Positions 1 to 7,684 of a DNA stretch of 64,000 nt are shown one piece after another. Within the stretch, counting starts at the first letter, position 1. Each line of letters opens with the position of its first letter. The position numbers and the translations under genes are program-made. The notes beneath the pieces were generated by a model, which searched no databases, was not told where the DNA came from, and was given only the letters and a program-made list of their open reading frames with translations. Origin of the DNA: Bacteroidota bacterium. Its GTDB lineage: Bacteria > Bacteroidota > Bacteroidia > JACCXN01. The DNA lies in contig JACCXN010000094.1 in assembly GCA_013696965.1 (NCBI GenBank), forward strand, positions 1 through 64,000. The letters run 5' to 3'.

Positions 1-68
1 CAATCCCGGAACAAACAGGAATGAATGAAACATGGATATACAATTTGGCAATTAAAATACAATTTTTT

Positions 69-312
69 ACATATGAAATAGCCATGCACGAACCGTTCAC
101 AAACGCTAATGAATATAACATGGCTATCCCGATAAATCGGGATGACAATTAAAAAACAAATTATATACATATGAAATAGCCATGCACGAACCGTTCACAA
201 ACAGCAATGAATATAACATGGCGTATTCCATATGACATTTAAAAAAACAATTATATACATATGAAATAGCCCTGCACGAACCGTTCACAAACAGCAATGA
301 ATATAACATGGC
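69..312. repeat. Tandem repeat, three copies, about 90-98 bp period
   Basis: Three near-identical blocks begin at about 69, 167 and 257, each containing the string ATATGAAATAGCC, then CACGAACCGTTCACAAAC and ending in AATATAACATGG. Spacing is 98 then 90 bases. Spacers in the first and third units carry a perfect short palindrome (ATCCCGAT-AA-ATCGGGAT, at 126-143 and 314-331). An ORF can be read through this on the minus strand, but it only reflects the repetition. A decayed related segment lies at about 10-36. The units are too long and too few for a CRISPR. Confidence 0.85.
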
Positions 313-404
313 TATCCCGATAAATCGGGATGACATTTAAAAAACAAATGCTTTAGCATTCTTGAGTTCCTTAAAGGAAAAATTAAAAACGAATAAATTA
401 TATA
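299..404 (+). repeat. Dispersed hairpin-rich repeat, copy 1
   Basis: This roughly 105-base stretch recurs in inverted orientation at 36841-36943 with about 90 percent identity by eye. It contains three consecutive short palindromes: CCCGAT/ATCGGG, AATGCT/AGCATT and TTCCTT/AAGGAA. It ends 82 bases before an antitoxin-like gene, and the other copy also lies directly upstream of an antitoxin gene. Part of its left arm is also present at 25517-25546. It has no coding capacity. Confidence 0.8.
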
Positions 405-486
405 CATATTAAAAGTGCCATTTCAGCTAAAAATTTCACTGATCCAAAAAATGGCAAGTTCCATCGAGCTTTAATAATAAAATTTT

Positions 487-1497
487 ATGAAGATGAAAAG
501 TCCAATCACAGGTAAAGAAATGATATTGACCAGAGAAAGAAAGTCGATGGATTTCAGAAAAGAAACATTTGATGTTGTTTTTCATTATTTCAAATGCACT
601 GATAGTGGAGAACAATTTACCACCACCACATTAGATGAAGTGAACATGAATCAGGGATATAACCAATACCGCGATAAATTCAATATTCCATTTCCTGATG
701 AAATTGTCCGCATTCGTGAAAAATATGGGTTGCCGGCATCCAGGATGTCAAGCATTTTGGGGTTTGGAACCAATAGCTACCGGCAATATGAAGCAGGTGA
801 AATGCCGAGCGTTTCAAATGCCCGATTGATACAAATGGCAGATGACCCAAAGAAGTTTATTGATATGGTAGAATTGTGCATTCTGCTGGATGATAAAACA
901 AAAGCTAAATACATTCACAAAGCACAGTTGTTAGTGGAGGAAAGAACACGTAATCTTTTTAATTTTAATCTGAAAGATTATTTGCTTGGCGATCATTTGG
1001 CTGATATTTATTCAGGATACAGAAATCCCAATTTTGAAAAGTTTTCTGAAATGGTGGTTTATTTCTCAGAGCAGGTACAGCCTTTTAAAGCCAAGATGAA
1101 CAAATTGTTATTCTATGCTGATTTTTTAATGTTTAAACAAAGTTGCTTTTCCATTAGCGGAGTAAGATATAAAGCCATTGATATGGGCCCTGTTCCCAAT
1201 AATTTTCAAAGCATTTTTGAATATTTAGCCAACAAAGACGAAATTGATATTAATTATATACAGTTTCCCCAGGGGCAAATAGGAGAACAATTTAAAGCAA
1301 GAAAAGACAGGCCCTTTAACCCAGGTTTATTTTCTGAATCAGAATTAGAAGTCTTAAGTAAAGTTTCCACCGTATTTAAGCAAACAAGCACCAATGATAT
1401 TATAGAATTAAGCCATTTGGAAGGAGCCTGGAAGAAAAACGAAAAAGCTAAAAGTGTGATCAGTTACGCGTATGCATTTGAATTAAATCAGATTTAA
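487..1497 (+). CDS. MqsA-type HTH / Panacea (SocA, DUF4065) antitoxin-like protein
   Basis: The 336-residue protein has three parts. Residues 1-60 resemble the YgiT/MqsA zinc-finger module, but only one cysteine remains, so zinc binding is doubtful. Residues about 70-125 are an Xre-like helix-turn-helix (RIREKYGLPASRMSSILGFG). Residues about 180-310 match the Panacea/SocA fold, with KMNKLLFYADFL and a GPVPN motif in place of the usual YGPV. In known systems the HTH represses the operon and the Panacea domain neutralises a partner toxin. No toxin-sized gene adjoins it on either side in the window, so it looks like an orphan antitoxin or stand-alone regulator. The start is the first of two close ATGs. 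A repeat array lies directly upstream. The toxin-antitoxin role is inferred from domains only. Confidence 0.8.
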   Translation: MKMKSPITGKEMILTRERKSMDFRKETFDVVFHYFKCTDSGEQFTTTTLDEVNMNQGYNQYRDKFNIPFPDEIVRIREKYGLPASRMSSILGFGTNSYRQYEAGEMPSVSNARLIQMADDPKKFIDMVELCILLDDKTKAKYIHKAQLLVEERTRNLFNFNLKDYLLGDHLADIYSGYRNPNFEKFSEMVVYFSEQVQPFKAKMNKLLFYADFLMFKQSCFSISGVRYKAIDMGPVPNNFQSIFEYLANKDEIDINYIQFPQGQIGEQFKARKDRPFNPGLFSESELEVLSKVSTVFKQTSTNDIIELSHLEGAWKKNEKAKSVISYAYAFELNQI

Positions 1498-1601
1498 GCA
1501 AAAACTTCCCTATATGTATTGTAAACGAAGGTTTTGTGAAAGCAATTCATACAACTGAAGCATAAGTTTAAAAAAAAATCTACTGAAAGTTTAATTATCT
1601 T

Positions 1602-1621
1602 AAATAGGATTTCTCCTATTT
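1602..1621. terminator. Weak hairpin, possible terminator
   Basis: AAATAGGA/TCCTATTT forms an 8-bp stem with a 4-base loop, about 105 bases beyond the antitoxin-like gene and before the convergent phoU remnant. The stem is AT-rich and has no good T-run. The rest of 1498-1687 shows no gene. Confidence 0.3.
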
Positions 1622-1687
1622 TAAGGAGCCATAAACAACGCTGAGGCTATGCTAATGCAGAATCCGCTTCTCAAGTAGAAGATTAAA

Positions 1688-1984
1688 TTAAGTTCTATGC
1701 TTTAACACTTTTGCTTCAATGTAAAAAATAATTTCCTCGGCAATGTTTTTAGATTGATCGCCCATTCTTTCTATTTTTCTAATTACGGATAAAACGGAAA
1801 AGTAATGAAGAGGATCTGGGTGATTGTTTTCAATCAAAGCAAGGGTGGTTTTTATTGCAGCCAAATTAATTTCATCAAGAAAATCGACTTTTATAAATAC
1901 TTTTCTGGCAAGTTCGGTGTCCTCGTTTATCAAAGCATCTAGGCTATCATCAAGCCTAGAAAGAGTTCGATTTATTCCTCCATA
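1688..1984 (-). pseudogene. phoU: 3' remnant of a phosphate-transport regulator PhoU gene
   Basis: The reading frame encodes the C-terminal part of a PhoU domain. RLDDSLDALINEDTELARKV matches the start of the second PhoU helix bundle, and the end ERMGDQSKNIAEEIIFYIEA matches the hallmark ERIGDHATNIAE-V motif near the C-terminus. PhoU is normally about 220 residues with two such bundles; here fewer than 100 codons remain. Homology runs upstream to an in-frame stop near 1985 without an ATG; only a TTG at 1933 could start an 81-residue product. The 5' end overlaps the last codons of the lipoprotein gene at 1972-2541 in another frame. I read it as a truncated pseudogene. No pst transporter genes are in the window. 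Confidence 0.65.
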
Positions 1985-2541
1985 TCATATCTCCACTCTT
2001 TTTTCAGTTTGTCATACTTTAGCCTGTCGTCCGGCCATTCAATGAATTTCGTATTGTTTAAATAAGCGTTAACATTGCCTTTTTCAATCATTTCTTCAAA
2101 CAATAGTTTTCCTTTGCTCTTTAAATCCTCCACCGGCATTACAGGGGTATTAAAAAGTTCTTCAAAATCAATTATATTTCCATTTTTATCCATGCTGAAT
2201 TTTCCTCCAACTCCTCGAGTTATGCCTTGTACTGATCTTGCAGGGCGAATCATGTAATAATAATGGATGTTGCCAGGGGCAATAAAATAATAGCATAATT
2301 CAAACTTGTTAATATGCCCGGTGTAATAACTGCGGTATTTGGGCTCAAACTTAGAGATGTAGTCCGCAGACTTGGGTTTTACATAAATATATGTTATTAA
2401 ATTAGCCATTTGCGTATCTAGCTGATGATTCTGGTAATATGCAGCAGGGGCGTATTTGTTTGTTATTTCACTTTCTTTAGGACTACATGAAAATAAGAAC
2501 AGGAATAAAAAATAATTAGAGAAAAGAAATAAACGAATCAT
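1972..2541 (-). CDS. Hypothetical lipoprotein
   Basis: The 189-residue protein has a hydrophobic N-terminus ending in a lipobox (LFLFSCSPKE, acylated cysteine at about residue 19), so it is probably anchored in the outer or inner membrane facing the periplasm. The rest is Tyr-rich (CYYFIAPGNIHYYYMIRPAR) and Lys-rich with no motif I recognise. It lies downstream of the beta-helix lipoprotein on the same strand, but a strong terminator at 2574-2607 separates them, so it probably has its own promoter. Function unknown. Confidence 0.7.
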   Translation of the reverse strand: MIRLFLFSNYFLFLFLFSCSPKESEITNKYAPAAYYQNHQLDTQMANLITYIYVKPKSADYISKFEPKYRSYYTGHINKFELCYYFIAPGNIHYYYMIRPARSVQGITRGVGGKFSMDKNGNIIDFEELFNTPVMPVEDLKSKGKLLFEEMIEKGNVNAYLNNTKFIEWPDDRLKYDKLKKEWRYDMEE

Positions 2542-2573
2542 GCCAAATAAGATTTAAAAGTAATTATACATTA

Positions 2574-2607
2574 AAAAACCAGGAAGTATGATAGCTTCCT
2601 GGTTTTT
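2574..2607. terminator. Rho-independent terminator (bidirectional)
   Basis: AAAAACCAGGAAG and CTTCCTGGTTTTT form a 13-bp perfect stem with an 8-base loop, flanked by A/T runs on both sides. It lies just downstream of the minus-strand beta-helix lipoprotein gene, which ends at 2644, and would stop that transcript. Confidence 0.9.
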
Positions 2608-2643
2608 ATTAATCAAAAATTAAAGTCAAAGGTCATTTATAAA

Positions 2644-4428
2644 TTAGTTGTATTCAGTAAGTGCACAGTTCCAATCCACCCATCCTGCTGTCCAGTCTGT
2701 TGCGCCAAATGCACCTCTAAAAGTAACATTTTCCATTCCTGAAAGGTTTGCGTTAGTAAAATCAGCTCCAGTAAGTAAAATAGAACCAGCGCCAGGTGTT
2801 ACTGTAGGTTTTCCAGCATCAAACATGTTTAAGTTGATGCCCGCATCCTGCCATTTGTCTAGCAATTGGTTGCCCCATCCGGCAGTATTGTACCAGGCAA
2901 TAACATCAAAACCCGCTTCAGTTGTTTTTAAGGCAACTCCTCTAGGGTTGGTTGGGTGTTGATCTCCATTTGCAGGAGAGTTGGTAAATAATGTGCCAGC
3001 AGAACCATATCCGCTGCCGCCCCAATGTTCAACCCCTGCAAGTACCACATTTCTTAATTGCAGTTCATCGCCAGTTGCGTGAGCCGCAGTGTTTACCCCA
3101 TCTATAAACAATCCGTTTGGATATCCTGTTAAGAATGAATTGTATATTTTGATTTTGTTGCTTCTTCTCAAGTGCATTGCATTTTGAAACTGAAGACTAA
3201 TTGCAGTTTCTCTTGTCTTCTTTGGCCCTATCATAGTTACGTTTGAAAACTTAGCAGATGTGTATGGAGCAACCAAAGCACCCGATCCATTGTTGTCAAC
3301 CTCAAAACCATTTGATCCTGACTGATCAGCCATTGAAACCCCTCTTATTGCAAGAGCATACTGGATATTTCCGCTAAAACCAAAATCAACATCCATATCA
3401 TCATCTAAACATTTGTAAGCAACAAGATATTTGCAATTTACTGTTCCGCCAAACCATTCAAAAGCATCATCAAGGCCATAAGCACACTGTACGTGCTCTA
3501 TAACCGTACCTTTTCCAACGCTGCCCATTGTTAAAGAATTTACTTCCTCATTAGGGTTAATCGGAATACCTGCATAATTGATCTGCACATATCTTACAAC
3601 TCCTGAATTATCGTTGTCATCATTGCCTCCATGGATTCCTCCGTAGCCACCTTCTAGTTCAACATCAGTTCCCTGGTTGTTTTTTGCTCTACCGCAAATA
3701 ACAAGTCCACCCCAATCGCCTGGTTCTCTTAATCCCGGAGCTCTTTCTGATGTCATAATAATTGGCTCAGAAGCGGTGCCGTTGGCCAATATTTTTCCAC
3801 CTCTTTGAATAATTAAAACGCCTTTCGTTTCTCTGTCGCCCATAATAACTGTTCCGGCCTCTATGGTAAGTATTTTACCATCCTGAACCCTGCAATAGCC
3901 ATTTAATTTGTATATGTTACCTTTTGTCCAGGTAGCTGTTTCAATATCTCCCGATATTTCTATAACCTGCTTTGCTGGAACGGCCGTTACAGTTACCACA
4001 AAAGTTTTAGCAGCAGATTGTTCTCCTCTTATATCGGTAGCCTGAAAACTGAAATTTATTGTTGACCCAATAGCTAAGTTTTCTACTATATAAGTAAATT
4101 CATGGTCTTTAGTGGTACCATTTAATTCTATAACAGGATAATTAGCATCAGCAAGCCCATTTTTTAATATGTTAAGCGATTTTAAACCAGAGGCAGCGGT
4201 GAGTTTAACAGTTGTGCTTACCTGATTTCCTGGTGTATTACCAGCAGTTTCGGAACTTAAAGATAACTGAACAGCCCCATACAGGCAGGATCCATCATCT
4301 TTTTTTGCTTTTGGATCATAATTTAAAGAAGTAGGATCTATACACCCTTCTCTTTTACAAGAAGAAAACACCATAACAGATGCCAGTGCGATCATTGATA
4401 GAAGTTTCAAATTTTTCATATTTTTCAT
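2644..4428 (-). CDS. Secreted parallel beta-helix lipoprotein
   Basis: The 594-residue protein starts MKNMKNLKLLSMI; an upstream in-frame TTG was rejected because it would only extend the signal peptide. A lipobox (VFSSC, Cys about 24) is followed by CIDPTSLNYDPKAKKDDGSC, a Cys-flanked motif common on Bacteroidota surface proteins. Residues about 45-150 form an Ig-like segment. From about 165 the sequence is a right-handed beta-helix family (TIEAGTVIMGDRETKGVLIIQRGGKI, DWGGLVICGRA, GGTVNCKYLVAYKCLDDDMD). Databases sometimes mislabel this family as a multidrug transporter; nothing here supports that. It directly follows a TonB-dependent receptor gene (133 bases), a recurrent pairing in the phylum, which suggests a surface partner for ligand capture. 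The ligand is unknown. Confidence 0.85.
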   Translation of the reverse strand: MKNMKNLKLLSMIALASVMVFSSCKREGCIDPTSLNYDPKAKKDDGSCLYGAVQLSLSSETAGNTPGNQVSTTVKLTAASGLKSLNILKNGLADANYPVIELNGTTKDHEFTYIVENLAIGSTINFSFQATDIRGEQSAAKTFVVTVTAVPAKQVIEISGDIETATWTKGNIYKLNGYCRVQDGKILTIEAGTVIMGDRETKGVLIIQRGGKILANGTASEPIIMTSERAPGLREPGDWGGLVICGRAKNNQGTDVELEGGYGGIHGGNDDNDNSGVVRYVQINYAGIPINPNEEVNSLTMGSVGKGTVIEHVQCAYGLDDAFEWFGGTVNCKYLVAYKCLDDDMDVDFGFSGNIQYALAIRGVSMADQSGSNGFEVDNNGSGALVAPYTSAKFSNVTMIGPKKTRETAISLQFQNAMHLRRSNKIKIYNSFLTGYPNGLFIDGVNTAAHATGDELQLRNVVLAGVEHWGGSGYGSAGTLFTNSPANGDQHPTNPRGVALKTTEAGFDVIAWYNTAGWGNQLLDKWQDAGINLNMFDAGKPTVTPGAGSILLTGADFTNANLSGMENVTFRGAFGATDWTAGWVDWNCALTEYN

Positions 4429-4561
4429 TTTGGTTTTTACTTGTTTTTTATGATACAAACATATAGCTTGAATTTTACCTGTTCATTAAGTCTAAATGAT
4501 GCTTTTGTTATCAAGTCGTTTTTTTAATGTTAAGAAGTTCGGTTAAAGAATTTATACCCGT

Positions 4562-7435
4562 TCAAAATTTAAGTTCAACCCCGGCTGAAATTACCGCCCC
4601 TGGCTTAAACCCCTGAATTCGCTGATCTGTTTTTCTATCCCATTTTCCATCTCCATTTCCATCCTGTAACAATATTATTTCCTGGTTCAGCAAGTCTGAT
4701 ATGCCTATCTTTATTTGAGTATATTTTCCAATACTTTTGGAAAGGGTTAAATCAATAAGATTTCGAGGCATTTCGTATATGTCGGGATAATCATCTGTTC
4801 CGATAATAAATAACCTGCGGCCAATAACATTGTACATTAAAGTTATCTGCAGGTCATGCTTTGCATTGTTATAGAAAAGGCCGGAATTAATCATGTATGG
4901 CGACTGCCCCATCAAAGGCCTGTTTTGAGATTGCCTAAGATCTTCTCCTAAATTTACCCTGCTGTTGATCAAAGAGGTATTAAATAAAATACCCAAATCG
5001 TCTAGAAATTTAATGGTAGTTAAACCGATAAATGATTTTCTTGCCTCAATTTCTATTCCTAAGCTTCTTGCTTCCACAGCATTTCCGTAAGTAAACGTTT
5101 TAATTCCCCCAGATCCTCCACCGGGAACAAAAAATGTTTCAATGGGGTTTATAAATTTTTTATAAAAACCGGCAACAGAAACAACCTCATTGGCGCTTGG
5201 ATATAGTTCCCACCTTGCGTCAAAATTATGTATTTGAGCTGTTTGAATATTCTCGTTTCCTTTTTTAACCAGATTAAAATTGAAATCATAAAACCCAAAT
5301 GGGGCGAGCTCTCTAAATTCCGGCCTGTTCACTGTCATTCCATAAGCCCCTCTTAGAAGCATTTTTTCTGTAAGGTTATAAGAAAGATTTGCAGAAGGAA
5401 GAACGCTTACAACAGGATTATAAACAACTACAGGAATGTTGGTAAGCGTTGCACTTCTGAGTTCTTGTATGTTATTCTCTATTCTTACCCCTGCCTTAAT
5501 TTTAAATTTTCCAAAAGGCACGGCAGCGGTAAAATATGGAGCAATTAAATTATTTGAAGCAGTATATGAATCAGAAGGGTTTGATTGTTCATCAATCCGA
5601 ATTCCGTAAGAGGCATTAATGTTATTGGGATGAAAAAGAGAATCAATTGATACATCAAGCAGGTTGTTGTCAAAACCAAAAGTACTGGATCTTGTATAGC
5701 CGATGTTTCTTGCGGTAAAATAACGTTCTTTATTTTCGAAAAACACACCTGCGCTTATAACAGGAACCAATTCAGGAAAGCACTCAAATCTGAGCTTATG
5801 ATCAGCATTTAAAGAAGCAGACTTACTGGTTTCTTCCATTTTCGAATAAAACCTTCCAAGAAAAAATGCAGCTGCCGCGCCTGCCGGAACATATAATGTT
5901 GCATTTCCTGTTGAGGTATCCCTGTCGGAACGGTACCTTCTGTAATCGGGAGTGTTTAAATAAGATTTTCCATAACCACCCACCCAGTCAATGGTTGTGT
6001 TTTCATTGTTAAATTCATGCTTTCCGGTTAACTGACCTGAAAAAATTCCCCTGTAAAGCTGTAAAAAAGAATGATTGCTGGGAAAATAATTGAATTCATA
6101 GGCTTGTCCTGTGCGGTGTACATATTCACTCATTGAATTTTGATTGAATAGGGTTTTCATTTCAATAATGTGATGCGGATTAAATCTGAAGGCCCAGTTA
6201 TGTATTAAACCAACACGAATATTTTGTACAAACCTTTGGTCATTAAATTGAAAAATGGGATCGCTTTTGTTATTTATTTCATCATATACATTGTAATCAT
6301 GTCTTTGTATTTCATTTATTTGTTTGGTGTTGCTATAATTAAGAGCTGTAATGTTCCCGATCTCTATTTTTCCGGCTTTAAATTTTGTTGATTTTGAAAA
6401 AGAAAAACGCTGATCAAGGTTTGCAGTTGTAACTTGTGGAACCCAGTTGTTTTGCAATGACCTTCCTACAGCTGTAAGGGGGCCATTTTCTCCATTTTCG
6501 TCAGATATAACTCTTAAATCGTTTGGGAACGAAGCAGGCAAATCATATTTTCCGTTATTGAAACCTGTCCAGTGATTTTCTCCATTTTCTGCACTGTAAA
6601 AAGGTTTAAAAGTTGTTCCCTGTCTAAAGGAAGTGGTATAACTTCCACTCGTGCTATTTTCATCAGGTATACTTTTAGTAAAAATTTTAACTATGCCACC
6701 TGCAAAATCTCCAGGAAGCTCAGCTGAAGGGGTTTTATAAATGAGCATCCTGTCTATTAAAGAACTTGGTATTATGTCAAACGAAAAGGATTTTACATCC
6801 GCCTCCATGCTTGGGGCATAGGTGTTGTGGAGCATTACAGTATTGTATCTTTCCTGTAAGCCTCTTATTAAAATAAACCTGTCATTGATTATTGTCACTC
6901 CCGGTATTCTTCTCACCACTTGAGAGGCATCCCTATCCTGTGAACGCCCTATTTGTTCACTTGAAACACCGCTTACAATCTGATCGCTTTTTTTAATTTC
7001 CATTAAAACTGCGGCATCTGTTTTAGTTACACGTGTTGCTGTGATGTTTACAGATTGCAACTCCTTTATATTTTTACCGATAGTGAAGTCTAGTTTTTTT
7101 GATTCACCGGAATTAATACTCACATTTCTTATGGTATCAGACACATACCCAACATAACTTACCACAAGGGAATGAACCCCGGCCTCAATTGAAATACTGT
7201 ATTTGCCATCAAAATCTGTAGTAACCCCAATTGTAGTGCCTTTTATAATCACATTTGCAAAAGGAACAGGAATTAACTTTCCATTTTCTTTTTCAGTTAC
7301 TTGCCCGTGAAATGAACCATTTTGAGCAAACAAAGAAAAAGTGAGAAATAGAGTTGCAAGAGTTAACCAAAACTTAATGCTACTCGCTGAATTAAATAAG
7401 CCCCAAAATTTTATTCTAACTGCTTTGTTTTCCAT
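4562..7435 (-). CDS. TonB-dependent outer-membrane receptor
   Basis: The 957-residue protein has a signal peptide (residues about 1-38, ending SLFAQ), a carboxypeptidase-D regulatory-like domain (about 42-130, FHGQVTEKENGKLIPVPFANV, VSYVGYVSDT), a plug domain (about 150-260, with DASQVVRRIPGV and ILIRGLQERYNTV) and a long beta-barrel ending in the terminal aromatic signature VELKF. It would import a substrate across the outer membrane using the proton-motive force through TonB-ExbBD. The architecture is SusC-like, but no SusD neighbour is present; the beta-helix lipoprotein downstream takes that position. Its own promoter should be in the 249-base gap 7436-7684, where I see no gene. The substrate cannot be read from sequence; the nearby phoU remnant is only a weak hint at phosphorus. 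Confidence 0.92.
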   Translation of the reverse strand: MENKAVRIKFWGLFNSASSIKFWLTLATLFLTFSLFAQNGSFHGQVTEKENGKLIPVPFANVIIKGTTIGVTTDFDGKYSISIEAGVHSLVVSYVGYVSDTIRNVSINSGESKKLDFTIGKNIKELQSVNITATRVTKTDAAVLMEIKKSDQIVSGVSSEQIGRSQDRDASQVVRRIPGVTIINDRFILIRGLQERYNTVMLHNTYAPSMEADVKSFSFDIIPSSLIDRMLIYKTPSAELPGDFAGGIVKIFTKSIPDENSTSGSYTTSFRQGTTFKPFYSAENGENHWTGFNNGKYDLPASFPNDLRVISDENGENGPLTAVGRSLQNNWVPQVTTANLDQRFSFSKSTKFKAGKIEIGNITALNYSNTKQINEIQRHDYNVYDEINNKSDPIFQFNDQRFVQNIRVGLIHNWAFRFNPHHIIEMKTLFNQNSMSEYVHRTGQAYEFNYFPSNHSFLQLYRGIFSGQLTGKHEFNNENTTIDWVGGYGKSYLNTPDYRRYRSDRDTSTGNATLYVPAGAAAAFFLGRFYSKMEETSKSASLNADHKLRFECFPELVPVISAGVFFENKERYFTARNIGYTRSSTFGFDNNLLDVSIDSLFHPNNINASYGIRIDEQSNPSDSYTASNNLIAPYFTAAVPFGKFKIKAGVRIENNIQELRSATLTNIPVVVYNPVVSVLPSANLSYNLTEKMLLRGAYGMTVNRPEFRELAPFGFYDFNFNLVKKGNENIQTAQIHNFDARWELYPSANEVVSVAGFYKKFINPIETFFVPGGGSGGIKTFTYGNAVEARSLGIEIEARKSFIGLTTIKFLDDLGILFNTSLINSRVNLGEDLRQSQNRPLMGQSPYMINSGLFYNNAKHDLQITLMYNVIGRRLFIIGTDDYPDIYEMPRNLIDLTLSKSIGKYTQIKIGISDLLNQEIILLQDGNGDGKWDRKTDQRIQGFKPGAVISAGVELKF

Positions 7436-7684
7436 TTGTATTGTTATAATTTTTCAATACAAAATAACAAAGCCCAGTTAACCCCAGTTTTAACTAAAAA
7501 TCAACCTTAAGTTATGGGACTGGGGTGCTTTGTAAATTAAAGGTTAACAAACAGTAGTTATAATTAAAGATGATATAACCTAGGACCAGGATGATTATAA
7601 TATTTGGAGGTTTTTTTAGCTGTTGTACTTATGGTATGCTACAATGCAATCAAAAGAAATAAAAGAATTCGGGATTACATTTTT

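Noticed and set aside
69-312. Possible CRISPR array
   Set aside because: Only three units with 90-98 bp period, the conserved part is longer than the variable part, and spacers are not unique; no cas genes are nearby.
124-336. 70-codon minus-strand frame with internally repeated peptide
   Set aside because: The peptide repetition simply reflects the tandem DNA repeat; no start context or domain.
2644-4428. Multidrug transporter annotation for the beta-helix lipoprotein
   Set aside because: The protein is a lipoprotein with one signal sequence and beta-helix repeats; there are no transmembrane transport helices.
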